From: Niastella koreensis GR20-10
GTDB lineage: Bacteria > Bacteroidota > Bacteroidia > Chitinophagales > Chitinophagaceae
Assembly: GCF_000246855.1 (NCBI RefSeq)
Contig: NC_016609.1
Span: 1,116,001 to 1,180,000, forward strand
Reading direction: 5' to 3'
Length of the DNA stretch: 64,000 bases
Numbering within the stretch: the first letter of the stretch is position 1; the number at the start of each line of letters is the position of its first letter. The position numbers and the translations under genes were made by a program. Below, in pieces: positions 8,588 through 17,592 of this stretch. The notes beneath the pieces are model-generated. The model was not told the DNA's origin. It made no database searches and was given only the letters and a program-made list of their open reading frames with translations.

Positions 8588-9653
8588 TGCTCCGTTGCTG
8601 CGCCCTTTCCGCATATTGTTGTTCCCTTTTTCCCTGATCTATGGTGCCGCAATATGGTTACGTAACTTGTTGTACGACAAAAAGATACTTAGGTCAACCG
8701 GTTTTAATCTGCCAATAATCTGCATCGGTAACCTGTCTGTGGGCGGCACTGGTAAAAGTCCCATGGTAGAATGGATCGTAAAATTCCTGCACCCCCAAAT
8801 GGAAGTGGCCATTTTGAGCCGCGGGTATAAACGCCGCACCAAAGGTTATGCACTGGCGGGTGCCACTACAACAGCCCTCGATATTGGCGATGAACCCATG
8901 CAGTTTCATCAAAAATTTCCCGAAGTAAGCATTGCCGTAGGCGAAGAAAGGATTGTGGCCATACCGCAATTACTGCACGACAGGCCCAATACCAGGGTGG
9001 TTATACTCGACGATGCTTTTCAGCACCGCGCTATTAAAGCAGGCTTGAATATTGTATTAACCAATTACGACAACCTGTTTACCCGCGACTGGGTATTGCC
9101 AACCGGCGACCTGCGCGATGAACGGCGGTCGTACAAACGGGCCGATGTGATTGTGGTTACCAAATGCCCGGTGGTGTTGTCGGTAGAAGAAAAGCTGGCG
9201 TTTAAACAGGAAATAAAACCGCTGTCACACCAGCAGTTGTTCTTTACCACTATACGATATGGATTGCCTTATCACATTATCAGTAAAAAAGAAGTATCGC
9301 TGAATACATCTACCGAAGTGTTGCTGGTAAGCGGGATAGCCAATCCGTTGCCTTTGAAAAAATATTTACAGGATGCTACAAAAACCTACTACGAGATATT
9401 ATACGGCGACCACCACATATTTCGCATCGACGATTGGAACGAGATCGTAAAACGGTTTAATAACATCCCCGCAGAAAACAAAATTATACTTACTACTGAA
9501 AAGGATGCCGTTCGCCTCATAAAATTTGGACAAACCTTGCAAGATTACCCCATATACGTAATACCCATTGAAATCCAATTCCTTTTTAATGAGGGGCATC
9601 AGTTTATTGATATTATCAGTAAATTCATTACTGATTTCAGTATCACGAATTAA
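8577..9653 (+). CDS. lpxK: Tetraacyldisaccharide 4'-kinase
   Basis: LpxK phosphorylates the 4' position of the lipid A precursor at the inner face of the cytoplasmic membrane. The 358-residue protein begins with a hydrophobic membrane-associating helix (RILLFPFSLIYGAAIWLRN). It then carries the Walker A loop GNLSVGGTGKSP, the catalytic region around ILDDAFQHR, and RDWVLPTGDLRDE. This shows the organism makes lipid A. The start lies inside the preceding gene. Confidence 0.95.
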   Translation: MNFNAPLLRPFRILLFPFSLIYGAAIWLRNLLYDKKILRSTGFNLPIICIGNLSVGGTGKSPMVEWIVKFLHPQMEVAILSRGYKRRTKGYALAGATTTALDIGDEPMQFHQKFPEVSIAVGEERIVAIPQLLHDRPNTRVVILDDAFQHRAIKAGLNIVLTNYDNLFTRDWVLPTGDLRDERRSYKRADVIVVTKCPVVLSVEEKLAFKQEIKPLSHQQLFFTTIRYGLPYHIISKKEVSLNTSTEVLLVSGIANPLPLKKYLQDATKTYYEILYGDHHIFRIDDWNEIVKRFNNIPAENKIILTTEKDAVRLIKFGQTLQDYPIYVIPIEIQFLFNEGHQFIDIISKFITDFSITN

Positions 9654-9662
9654 AATGATTGA

Positions 9663-11762
9663 ATGAGCAGGAAACAAGCTAAGAAGAAAAAGAAGAAAGA
9701 CGCTTCCTCGCAACACACCTTGAAAGGTGTTTTAGATATTACCCGGTCAGGCATCGGGTATGTAATTGTCGATAATCTTCCGAATGATATACTCGTGCGC
9801 CCGGCAGATTTTAATACTGCCCTGCACGGCGATACGGTACGTGTACGCGTATTAAGCAGCTCCGCTAAAAAAAGCGGCCGTCAGCAGGGAGCCATTGTAG
9901 ATGTGTTACAGCGTAAACAAATGGAGTTCCTGGGTAAAATTGAAATAGGCAAATCGGCTGCATTCTTTACCGCAGATACCGAAAAGCCCATGCCCGATTT
10001 CTTCATTCCCGAAACAGCATTGAATGGCGCCAAAGACGGCGACCGCGTAATTGTTCGGATCACCGAATGGGAGAAGCAAAAGAAACCGGTAGGCGCCGTT
10101 ATCCAGATCATGGAAGCCGGTAACGAAGGCGATATGGCCATGAAGGAGATCCTGATGGAAAACGGGTTCCCTTTATTTTTCCCCGAAAATGTGATTGAAG
10201 AAACCGAAAGGATCCCCGATACCATTTCTCCCGACGAAATCAAATTAAGAAGAGATGTGCGCGAAGTGCTCACCTTCACCATTGACCCGGTTGACGCCAG
10301 GGACTTTGATGATGCCCTGAGTATTCGGTTGCTCAAAAACGGTTTGTACGAAATTGGCGTACACATTGCCGATGTGAGCCATTTTGTAGAACCCGATACC
10401 GCGTTGGACAAAGAAGCCTACGATCGCGCTACCTCTGTGTATTTGCCCGATCGCGTTGCGCCCATGTTGCCCGAACGCATCTCTAATGAATTGTGTTCTT
10501 TACGTCCGCATGAAGATAAACTGACCTTCTCCGCTATTTTTCAAATAACCGATGCGGGTGAAATAAGTCAGTACTGGTTAGGTAAAACGGTTATCCACAG
10601 CGATCACCGGTTTACGTATGAAGAAGTGCAGGAGATCATTGAAAAAGGCGAAGGCCTGTACCAGGGCGAAATATTGTTATTGAACAAGCTCGCCCAGCAG
10701 TTCCGCGCCAAACGTTTTAATAAAGGCGCTATTAATTTCTCTTCGCAGGAAGTACGCTTCAAGCTCGATGAAACCGGTAAGCCCATCGGCATTATGGTGA
10801 AAGAAAGCAAGGAAGCGCACCAGCTGATTGAAGAGTTCATGCTGCTGGCCAACCGTATTGTGGCGGAAAATGTTGGTAAGGTAAAGGTGAATAAAAAAGA
10901 CCTGCCCTTCCCGTACCGCGTGCACGATACGCCCGATGAACAAAAGCTGGCGCCGTTTGTGGAGTTTGCCAAAAAGTATGGCCATACCTTCGATACCAGC
11001 ACACCCGAAGGCATTGCCGCATCGTTTAACCAGATGTTGCAGGATGTGCAGGGCAAACCCGAACAACATGTTTTGGAGCAACTGGGTATCCGCACCATGG
11101 CAAAAGCCATTTATACCACGGAAAATATCGGGCACTATGGTTTAGGATTTAAACAATATTGCCACTTTACCTCGCCTATCCGCCGTTACCCAGACGTGAT
11201 GGTGCACCGCATATTGCAGGATGTGCTGAAAGGAAACCCAGAGCCTGAGAAAAAGCTGGAGCAGAAATGTAAACACTGCAGTGAGAAAGAACGTTCGGCT
11301 ATGGAAGCAGAACGCGCGGCCAACAAATACAAGCAGGTGGAATACATGAAGGAATTCCTCGGTGAAGAATTTGAAGGCGTTATCAGTGGCGTGGCCTCCT
11401 TTGGCTTTTGGGTAGAAACCATCGAGCACAAGTGCGAAGGTTTGGTAAGCATCAACAGCCTGTTGGATTACGATGATTTTCGCCATATAGAAAGCGATTA
11501 CAGCCTGGTTGGCATGCGCAGTGGCCGTAAGTTTGCCATGGGCGATAAGGTGCGCATAAAAGTGGTGGCAGCCAATTTAACCAAACGCCAGCTCGATTAT
11601 GAATGGGTTATTACCGCAGGGCTGAAGAGCAGTCAGGTAACTCCCGGAGCGCAGGCAACGCCTGGAACTCCTCAGGAGCAACCCAAGCGTCCAACTGAAA
11701 AGAAACCAGCTGGTGGAAGGAGTAAGTATATTCCGGCAAAGAAGAAAGGGGGGAAGAAGTAG
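9663..11762 (+). CDS. rnr: Ribonuclease R
   Basis: RNase R is a processive 3'-to-5' exoribonuclease that degrades structured RNA. The 699 residues contain cold-shock-like OB domains at the N-terminus. The RNB catalytic domain follows, with the metal-binding stretch DPVDARDFDDAL (about residues 210-222) and the FTSPIRRYPDVMVHR block. A C-terminal S1 RNA-binding domain begins near FEGVISGVASFGFWVE, and the protein ends in a Lys/Pro-rich tail. The gene starts 9 bases after lpxK and is likely part of the same transcript. Confidence 0.96.
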   Translation: MSRKQAKKKKKKDASSQHTLKGVLDITRSGIGYVIVDNLPNDILVRPADFNTALHGDTVRVRVLSSSAKKSGRQQGAIVDVLQRKQMEFLGKIEIGKSAAFFTADTEKPMPDFFIPETALNGAKDGDRVIVRITEWEKQKKPVGAVIQIMEAGNEGDMAMKEILMENGFPLFFPENVIEETERIPDTISPDEIKLRRDVREVLTFTIDPVDARDFDDALSIRLLKNGLYEIGVHIADVSHFVEPDTALDKEAYDRATSVYLPDRVAPMLPERISNELCSLRPHEDKLTFSAIFQITDAGEISQYWLGKTVIHSDHRFTYEEVQEIIEKGEGLYQGEILLLNKLAQQFRAKRFNKGAINFSSQEVRFKLDETGKPIGIMVKESKEAHQLIEEFMLLANRIVAENVGKVKVNKKDLPFPYRVHDTPDEQKLAPFVEFAKKYGHTFDTSTPEGIAASFNQMLQDVQGKPEQHVLEQLGIRTMAKAIYTTENIGHYGLGFKQYCHFTSPIRRYPDVMVHRILQDVLKGNPEPEKKLEQKCKHCSEKERSAMEAERAANKYKQVEYMKEFLGEEFEGVISGVASFGFWVETIEHKCEGLVSINSLLDYDDFRHIESDYSLVGMRSGRKFAMGDKVRIKVVAANLTKRQLDYEWVITAGLKSSQVTPGAQATPGTPQEQPKRPTEKKPAGGRSKYIPAKKKGGKK

Positions 11763-11912
11763 TTGACAGGTTGACAGGTTAACAAGTTGACGAGATAGAA
11801 GAAGGCTAAGTGAAATTAGGTGGAAGGTTGATAGAGTTGACAGGGTTGATAAAGGAGTGAGACTGCCTACTGCCTTTCACGTTTGCCGTTTCACGATTGC
11901 CGATTGCCGAAA
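11763..11912. repeat. Octamer (TTGACAGG) and heptamer (GATTGCC) repeat region
   Basis: From the rnr stop the sequence runs as 8-base units (TTGACAGG, TTGACAGG, TTAACAAG, TTGACGAG). It ends with 7-base units of the GTTTGCC/GATTGCC family just ahead of the polyprenyl synthase gene. The second family is the one that also appears inside gcvP. Confidence 0.78.
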
Positions 11913-11939
11913 AACACCGTATTCTACTATATAAAACAT

Positions 11940-12905
11940 ATGCAGAATTTCGAAAGCCTTTCAAAACAATTCAGCAACTACTTTAACGTAAGACACTTTC
12001 CAAAGGAACCCGCAACATTATACGATGCCGATGAATATTTTTTAAGCCTGGGTGGCAAACGTGTACGCCCGGTGATGTGTTTAATGGGCAATGAATTGTT
12101 CGATGAGATCAGTAAAGATGCATGGCCGGTGGCAGCAGCCATTGAACTGTTTCACAACTTCACGCTTATTCACGACGACATAATGGATAAGGCGCCCCTG
12201 CGCCGCAACAAGCCCACCGTGCATGCAAAGTATGGCGAGTCAACTGCTTTGCTTTCCGGCGATGTAATGCTTATTGTAGCGTATGATTATCTGAACAAAG
12301 TAAGCAACGATTACCTGCACAAAGTGATACACCTGTTTAATCAGACTGCCAAAGAAGTGTGCGAAGGACAGCAGATGGATATGGATTTTGAAAAACAGGA
12401 AGTGGTGAAAATGGATGAGTACATCCGCATGATTGAATTAAAAACTTCTGTACTGCTGGCTGCCAGTCTTCGCCTGGGTGCTATTTTAGGCGGGGCCGGA
12501 CAAGCCAACCAGGAACACATCTACGCTTTTGGCCGCAACCTGGGTATTGCTTTTCAGATCCAGGACGATTACCTGGATTGTTATGGTGATCCTGCCAAGT
12601 TTGGTAAACAACCCGGCGGCGATATCATGTCCAATAAAAAAACCTTCTTAATGATCAAGGCGCTGGAATCGGCTAACCCCGCCCAGTTAAAAGAATTAAA
12701 ACGCCTGATGCAGGAGAACCCGGAAGATAAGGTGGCCAGGGTATTATCGGTTTTTGATGATTGTGGGGTAAACAAATGGGCAGCAGGTCTTAAGGAAAAA
12801 TACATTGCCGAAGCCTTTGAACACCTCGAAGAAATGGCGGTGCTTACTTCCCGTAAAGAACCATTGCGGGAGTTAGCTCATTTTCTGGTACAAAGAGAAC
12901 ATTAA
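11940..12905 (+). CDS. Polyprenyl diphosphate synthase (trans-prenyltransferase)
   Basis: This isoprenoid chain-elongating enzyme condenses IPP with an allylic diphosphate. The 321-residue protein carries both Asp-rich motifs: HDDIMD with LRRNKPT after it, and QDDYLDCYGD. It also has GGKRVRPVMCLMG near the N-terminus. The product length (geranyl/farnesyl versus octaprenyl for quinones) cannot be told with confidence. I chose the ATG at 11940, where MQNFESLSKQF begins, because the longer frame from 11883 runs back into the repeat region. Confidence 0.9.
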   Translation: MQNFESLSKQFSNYFNVRHFPKEPATLYDADEYFLSLGGKRVRPVMCLMGNELFDEISKDAWPVAAAIELFHNFTLIHDDIMDKAPLRRNKPTVHAKYGESTALLSGDVMLIVAYDYLNKVSNDYLHKVIHLFNQTAKEVCEGQQMDMDFEKQEVVKMDEYIRMIELKTSVLLAASLRLGAILGGAGQANQEHIYAFGRNLGIAFQIQDDYLDCYGDPAKFGKQPGGDIMSNKKTFLMIKALESANPAQLKELKRLMQENPEDKVARVLSVFDDCGVNKWAAGLKEKYIAEAFEHLEEMAVLTSRKEPLRELAHFLVQREH

Positions 12906-13025
12906 GGCTTAACGCTGAACGCTTAATGCATAATGCCCTGTCCGGATTAAGGCTGTTTGCTTTTATTCGGAAAGAACCCATTGCTGAATGCAGCGTTGAG
13001 CGTTTTGCGTTAAGCGTTCAGCATT
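12906..13025. repeat. Heptamer repeat with inverted arms (CTTAACG family)
   Basis: GCTTAAC/GCTGAAC units lie after the polyprenyl synthase stop. Complementary GCGTTGA/GCGTTTT/GCGTTAA/GCGTTCA units lie at the far end, with a unique centre between them. Confidence 0.75.
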
Positions 13026-13090
13026 CTTTTAATATACTAACAAGCATTAGGTATTTTTAGTAATTTACCCGCCTAAAAACCCAGTACTGC

Positions 13091-14863
13091 ATGTCTAAAT
13101 CATTGTTTCGCACAAAAAAAATTGAATCGATCTTAAAAGAGGGAAGCGATGATGGGCATGGATCTTCAGGGTTAAAGCGGGTGTTAACAGTACGCGATCT
13201 TACCTTTTTCGGCATTGCAGCCATTTTGGGTGCAGGAAGTTTCAGCAGCCTGGGCGAAGCCTGTTTTAAAGGCGGTCCGGGAGTGGTGATCTTATTTATC
13301 ATCTGTGGAATTGCCTGCGCGTTCACCGCTTTTTGTTATTCAGAATTTGCCAGCCGTATTCCGGTTGCCGGAAGCGCTTATACATACGCATATGCCTCCT
13401 TTGGTGAACTATTTGCCTGGATCATTGGCTGGGCGCTCATTATGGAATATTCCATCGGCAATATTTACGTGGCATTCTCCTGGAGCGATTACTTTACTTC
13501 CTTTCTACATAAGATAAATGTACATATACCTGACTACCTCACCTGCAGTTACCAGGAAGCGAAAAAAGCATTTCTTAATTACAGCTCTCAAACATCGGCC
13601 GAACAACTGGAGTTTGTAAAGAATCAGGCGAATGTGGAGTTATTAAATGCGTGGAATAATCCGCCCAGGCTCGGGTCGCTTAGAATTATCTTTGATCTGC
13701 CGGCGCTGATTATCAATTTTTTAATCACTGTGCTGGTTTACATAGGTATAAAAGAATCGAAGAACTTCAGCAATGCCATGGTGATGTTAAAGCTGGCGGT
13801 GGTAGCATTGGTGATCATTGTAGGGGCGTATTACATCGATCCGGCCAACTGGTTGCCGGTAAATGACACCGGTTCAAAAGGATTTATGCCGAATGGTTTT
13901 GGTGGCGTGATGGCTGCCGTATCAAGCGTATTCTTTGCATATATTGGTTTTGATGCGGTAAGTGTACTGGCGGAGGAAAGTAAGAATCCCCAGCGCGATC
14001 TGCCCAAGGGGATGACTTATTCTTTGGTGATCTGCACTATCATATACATTTTACTGGCGCTTGTATTAACCGGCGTAGTCAATTACAAACAATTTGAGAA
14101 CGTGGGTGACCCGCTGGCCAAGATCTTTGAAGTAAAGAATGTAGGTTGGATGCAGATGCTGGTTTCCGTTTGTGCCGTAATTGCCATGACCAGTGTGTTA
14201 CTGGTGTTTCAAATGGGCCAGCCACGCATTTGGATGAGCATGAGCCGAGATGGCTTGTTACCACCTGTATTTCAAAAAATTCATAAGAAATATAAAACTC
14301 CTTCTTTTGCCACTATTATCACGGGAATGGTAGTGGGTATTCCTATCCTGTTTACCGATAAAACCTTTGTACTTGATTTTACCAGCATTGCCACCCTGTT
14401 TGCTTTTGTGCTGGTATGTGGTGGCGTGTTGCTGATACCTCAAAAAGAAAAAGTGGCCGGCCGGTTTAATATGCCTTATATAAATGGGCAATTCATTTTC
14501 CCTATACTGATAGTAGCTACCTTATTAATACTAATTAAATGGGTGCCGGGTTATTTTTCAGACATGTTCACCTATGATTTTTCTCGCGATGAAAGTTATA
14601 TAAAGGGCAAGGCAAGTTTTATGGATCTGGCCACACCCAAATTATCTCAGATAATTTTCTGGATTGCGTGCTTTATTATTAGCATAATGGCCTTTATGAA
14701 AAAATATTCCCTGATACCATTGATGGGAGTTGTTTCCTGTTTGTACCTGCTAACCGGGATGACAAAAAGCAACTGGGCCTGGTTTTTAGGCTGGCTGTTG
14801 CTGGGACTGATCATTTATATTTTTTATGGTTACAAAAAAAGCAGACTCGCAAGCGCCGGATAA
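13091..14863 (+). CDS. APC superfamily amino acid permease
   Basis: This 590-residue membrane protein resembles the YfnA/cationic amino acid transporter branch of the APC superfamily. The first transmembrane helix has the family pattern (LTFFGIAAILGAGSFSSLGEA). About 12-14 hydrophobic segments follow, with a soluble insertion of about 65 residues between early helices (around DYLTCSYQEAKKAF to NAWNNPPRLGS). The motif FFAYIGFDAVSVLAEESKNPQRDLP is typical. The specific amino acid is unknown. Its end overlaps the HD-type gene by 38 bases. Confidence 0.9.
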   Translation: MSKSLFRTKKIESILKEGSDDGHGSSGLKRVLTVRDLTFFGIAAILGAGSFSSLGEACFKGGPGVVILFIICGIACAFTAFCYSEFASRIPVAGSAYTYAYASFGELFAWIIGWALIMEYSIGNIYVAFSWSDYFTSFLHKINVHIPDYLTCSYQEAKKAFLNYSSQTSAEQLEFVKNQANVELLNAWNNPPRLGSLRIIFDLPALIINFLITVLVYIGIKESKNFSNAMVMLKLAVVALVIIVGAYYIDPANWLPVNDTGSKGFMPNGFGGVMAAVSSVFFAYIGFDAVSVLAEESKNPQRDLPKGMTYSLVICTIIYILLALVLTGVVNYKQFENVGDPLAKIFEVKNVGWMQMLVSVCAVIAMTSVLLVFQMGQPRIWMSMSRDGLLPPVFQKIHKKYKTPSFATIITGMVVGIPILFTDKTFVLDFTSIATLFAFVLVCGGVLLIPQKEKVAGRFNMPYINGQFIFPILIVATLLILIKWVPGYFSDMFTYDFSRDESYIKGKASFMDLATPKLSQIIFWIACFIISIMAFMKKYSLIPLMGVVSCLYLLTGMTKSNWAWFLGWLLLGLIIYIFYGYKKSRLASAG

Positions 14864-15494
14864 TCTCTGCGTCAGGTGGGTAAAGCTGTGCGAAAAGTAT
14901 TGTAATGACCGCGATTTAATTGACCGTTTCTTTAACGAGATAGTAAGAAAATATACCAGCTCCCGCCGGCATTACCACAACCTGCAACACATTCAGGCGC
15001 TGCTTGATCTTCGTGACAACTATGCCGCTCAATTGATGGATGCGGATGTAGTAGCCTTCTCTGTATTTTACCACGACATCATTTATAACGTGCTGCGAAA
15101 AGACAATGAACCCCGCAGTGCACAGGTGGCCATAAAACGGTTACAGGCATTATCGGTTCCACCCGAAAAAACAGAACAGGTTAAATTGTACATCGATGCC
15201 ACGCAAACCCATGCCATTACGGCCACAGTAACTCATACAGGCGATCTGCAGTTATTCCTTGATTTTGATATGTCGATTTTAGGAGCCGGTTGGGCGGCCT
15301 ATGAAGCCTATACGCAACAGGTTCGCCGCGAATACCGCATCTATCCCGATAAAATATATTACCCCGGCCGGAAACAGTTTTTACAGCATTGTCTGCAGGC
15401 GGGACACCTCTTTCAAACCCCTGTTTTTCGCGACCGGTACGAAGCCCGGGCCAGGGAAAATATAAAGCAGGAGCTGGCGGCAATGACTTCTTAA
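14826..15494 (+). CDS. HD-type predicted metal-dependent hydrolase (COG4339-like)
   Basis: This 222-residue cytoplasmic protein belongs to the family with conserved His/Asp pairs typical of HD phosphohydrolases. Examples are SRRHYHNLQHIQALL (residues about 39-53), VVAFSVFYHDIIYN, THAITATVTHTGDLQLFLDFDMSILG and EYRIYPDKIYYPGR. Substrate and role are unknown; some database entries of this family carry an erroneous NMDA-receptor name. The ATG is 38 bases inside the permease gene, so the two are probably co-translated. Directly after the stop comes the 20-bp phased array. Confidence 0.82.
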   Translation: MVTKKADSQAPDNLCVRWVKLCEKYCNDRDLIDRFFNEIVRKYTSSRRHYHNLQHIQALLDLRDNYAAQLMDADVVAFSVFYHDIIYNVLRKDNEPRSAQVAIKRLQALSVPPEKTEQVKLYIDATQTHAITATVTHTGDLQLFLDFDMSILGAGWAAYEAYTQQVRREYRIYPDKIYYPGRKQFLQHCLQAGHLFQTPVFRDRYEARARENIKQELAAMTS

Positions 15495-15500
15495 GCAAAT

Positions 15501-15780
15501 TCTTACAGGAAAAAGTAATTACCCATCGGGAAATCAGGTTTCCCGATGGGTAATTACTATTCCCGACGGGAAAAAACAAAACCCGGAAGGAATTAAGGAA
15601 AGCCGCTGGGAAATCAAAAAGCCCGGAAGGAAATCCCGTTTCCCGGCGGGAAATCTAAAAACCCGCTGGGAATTCACAAAACCCGGAAGGAATTGAGAAA
15701 ACCCACCAGGAAATAAAAAAAACGGGAAGGAAATCCCTTTTCCTTCCCGGAATTCCCAATTCTTTCAAAGAATTGGTCGT
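15501..15780. repeat. Phased tandem array, exact 20-bp period
   Basis: Units start at 15501 and every 20 bases to 15741, with a decayed unit at 15761. Each holds a 10-base semi-palindromic core close to WCCCGNNGGG, followed by AAAT or AATT and a variable A-rich stretch. Core examples are TCCCGATGGG (15541), TCCCGACGGG (15561), ACCCGGAAGG (15581, 15681) and TCCCGGCGGG (15641). The spacing is kept exactly although the unit sequences differ. No open frame spans it, since 20 is not a multiple of 3. Confidence 0.93.
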
Positions 15781-15883
15781 AAATAGCTGTAAGAGGTTGA
15801 TAAATAGCCGGGATATGGCTTAGATTTTAAAATGATGGTCGAAAACTACTCACTTTAGGGGGCAAATCAATCAGTATAGCCTC

Positions 15884-15899
15884 ACAACTGTGCAGTTGT
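15884..15899. promoter_or_regulatory. Small inverted repeat, possible operator
   Basis: ACAACTG and CAGTTGT are separated by TG. It lies in the gap upstream of the Smr-domain gene. No linked regulator is known, so an operator role is only a suggestion. Confidence 0.3.
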
Positions 15900-15953
15900 C
15901 CCCAATAATTGGCTAGTTACCAGGTAAAACTTTGAGGCTGCCCAACTCCCCCT

Positions 15954-15969
15954 TCCGCCAGCTGGCGGA
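15954..15969. repeat. 16-bp perfect palindrome, copy 2 of 3
   Basis: TCCGCCAGCTGGCGGA, flanked by CCCCCTT on the left and GACGGGGGAGG on the right, which extend the pairing. It is identical to the copies at 1687 and 17318. Confidence 0.85.
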
Positions 15970-15994
15970 GACGGGGGAGGCCTGAAGGCCGCGT

Positions 15995-16064
15995 AACCTG
16001 GAACCTGGAACCTGGAACCTGAAACCTGGAACCTAAACCCTGAAACTTGAAACCCGAAACTGTA
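15995..16064. repeat. Ten heptamer units (AACCTGG family)
   Basis: Consecutive 7-base units run AACCTGG x3, AACCTGA, AACCTGG, AACCTAA, ACCCTGA, AACTTGA, AACCCGA, AACTGTA. Decay increases toward the gene, and the array ends 10 bases before the -7 box of the Smr-domain gene. Confidence 0.88.
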
Positions 16065-16073
16065 AACTCTTTG

Positions 16074-16081
16074 TACCTTTG
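16074..16081 (+). promoter_or_regulatory. Candidate -7 box TACCTTTG of the DUF2027-Smr gene
   Basis: The sequence fits the Bacteroidota TAnnTTTG consensus, 40 bases ahead of the ATG at 16122. The upstream -33 element is poor. Confidence 0.45.
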
Positions 16082-16121
16082 CCCCTTCAAATATAAAAAA
16101 GCACCAATTAAATTATTACCC

Positions 16122-17150
16122 ATGAAATTTGAGGTTGGCGATAAGGTTGTGGTGAATCAAACGAATGAGGAAGGCGAAGTGATAGACATCATTAACGATA
16201 AAATGGTGATGGTAGAAGTGCGTGGGGTTAAATTTCCCGCTTACGTAGATCAGCTGGATTTTCCATATTTCAAGCGTTTTACCGAGAAAAAGCTGTTCCC
16301 GCCAAAAAAAGAGAAGACGTTTATCGATAATGTGCCCAAAGAAAAGAAAAAGATCATTCAGCGGGTGGTTGATGGGGTATGGCTTACTTTTATTCCCATA
16401 AGCGTGAATGATGAATTTGGCGACGACATTGTAACCGAATTAAAAGTTCACCTGGTAAACAGGACCGAACTGGATTATAAGTTTACTTATAAGCTGAGTT
16501 ATTTAGGCAACGAAGATTTTGAGCTGGTAAATTCTATCAGGGCGTTTGAAGATTTTTACCTGCACGATGTGCCGTTTGAAAATCTGAACGACAGTCCGGT
16601 TTTTAGTTTTGAGTTTTCCCTGGTTCAACCACTTAAACTCAAGGCCGATTATTATGAGTCTACCCTTAAGCTGAAGCCCAAACAGGTATTTACGCGCATT
16701 GAAGAAGTGCGCAAAAAAGGGGAGGCTACCTTCTCGTATAAGTTGTTCGAGGAGTATCCACCGCGGCCATACGAAGATAAACCAACAGGGCTCGACCTGT
16801 CGAGCCTGGCAAATGCCGGGTTTAAAATCTACGATGCCTCGAAGGTTCGTCAAAACCTGGAGCCGGCAAAAACGGAGCTCGATCTGCATATAGAAGCGCT
16901 CACGCCTGCCTGGGAGTCCATGAGCAACCTGGAGATCCTGAGTCTTCAGCTAAAGACCTTTGAAAAGTATTTCGATCTGGCCATAGTGCATCACCTTCCC
17001 TGGATGATCGTCATTCACGGGGTAGGCACTGGGAAGTTGCGGGATGAGATTCATGAAATAATCAGGTTACGCAAAGAAGTGAAAAGCTTTGCCAACCGTT
17101 ACCATCCCGCCTATGGTTATGGCGCAACAGAAATATATTTTGGGTATTGA
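16122..17150 (+). CDS. DUF2027 and Smr domain protein
   Basis: This 342-residue protein starts with a small beta-barrel region (FEVGDKVVVNQTNEEGEVIDI) like the DUF2027 N-terminus. A middle beta-rich region follows. The C-terminus has a Smr domain (ELDLHIEAL near residue 247, IVIHGVGTGKLRDEIHEIIR near residue 298), the domain found at the end of MutS2, where it has endonuclease activity in some proteins. The exact role in Bacteroidota is unknown; nucleic acid binding or cleavage is likely. I chose the ATG at 16122 because the longer frame begins inside the heptamer array. The RNase P RNA gene follows 14 bases after the stop. Confidence 0.86.
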   Translation: MKFEVGDKVVVNQTNEEGEVIDIINDKMVMVEVRGVKFPAYVDQLDFPYFKRFTEKKLFPPKKEKTFIDNVPKEKKKIIQRVVDGVWLTFIPISVNDEFGDDIVTELKVHLVNRTELDYKFTYKLSYLGNEDFELVNSIRAFEDFYLHDVPFENLNDSPVFSFEFSLVQPLKLKADYYESTLKLKPKQVFTRIEEVRKKGEATFSYKLFEEYPPRPYEDKPTGLDLSSLANAGFKIYDASKVRQNLEPAKTELDLHIEALTPAWESMSNLEILSLQLKTFEKYFDLAIVHHLPWMIVIHGVGTGKLRDEIHEIIRLRKEVKSFANRYHPAYGYGATEIYFGY

Positions 17151-17317
17151 TTACCTTCGCATTTAACTACAAACCGGGCTATCGCCCTCCCGACTTGTCG
17201 GGAGGGAGGAAAGTCTGGACAGCATAGGGCAATGTACCGGTGAACAGCCGGGTCTTTCCTGATTCGTTGGGAGGGAACAGACAGTGCCACAGAAAATTAC
17301 AGCTTTCATCCGCCTAC

Positions 17318-17333
17318 TCCGCCAGCTGGCGGA
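17318..17333. repeat. 16-bp perfect palindrome, copy 3 of 3, inside RNase P RNA
   Basis: TCCGCCAGCTGGCGGA forms the centre of a 32-base inverted repeat (17310-17341, one mismatch). It lies between the conserved ACAGAAAA and GTAAGAGC blocks, which is the P12 position of the RNA. Confidence 0.85.
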
Positions 17334-17556
17334 GCAGGCGGACTAGTCCCGATTAATCGGGAGAGTGATGGTGAAAACGTGGGGTAAGAGCCCACGGCTC
17401 TGGCAGGTGACTGCCGGGGCGGGTAAACCTTGCATGCTGAAATGCCATGTATACCAGCGTTGAAGGGCGGCTCGTCCGAATTCCTGCAAAGGATACGTTG
17501 GGTGGGTAGGCAGAATGATCCAGTCAGTAATGGCTGGACAAGATAAATGATAGCCT

Positions 17557-17592
17557 CCCGAACTTGTCTTGGCTAGCCAAGACAAGTTCGGG
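17557..17592. repeat. 36-bp perfect palindrome in the P18 position of RNase P RNA
   Basis: CCCGAACTTGTCTTGGCT is followed by its exact reverse complement with no loop base between. It sits just before the conserved CCGGCTTAC block. Confidence 0.9.

Noticed and set aside
15217-15579. Minus-strand open frame across the HD-type gene end and the 20-bp array
   Set aside because: It overlaps a well-supported gene and a non-coding array; no domain is visible.
15501-15780. CRISPR array
   Set aside because: Repeat core is only about 10-14 bases with 6-10-base spacers at a fixed 20-bp step; there are no direct repeats of CRISPR length and no cas genes.
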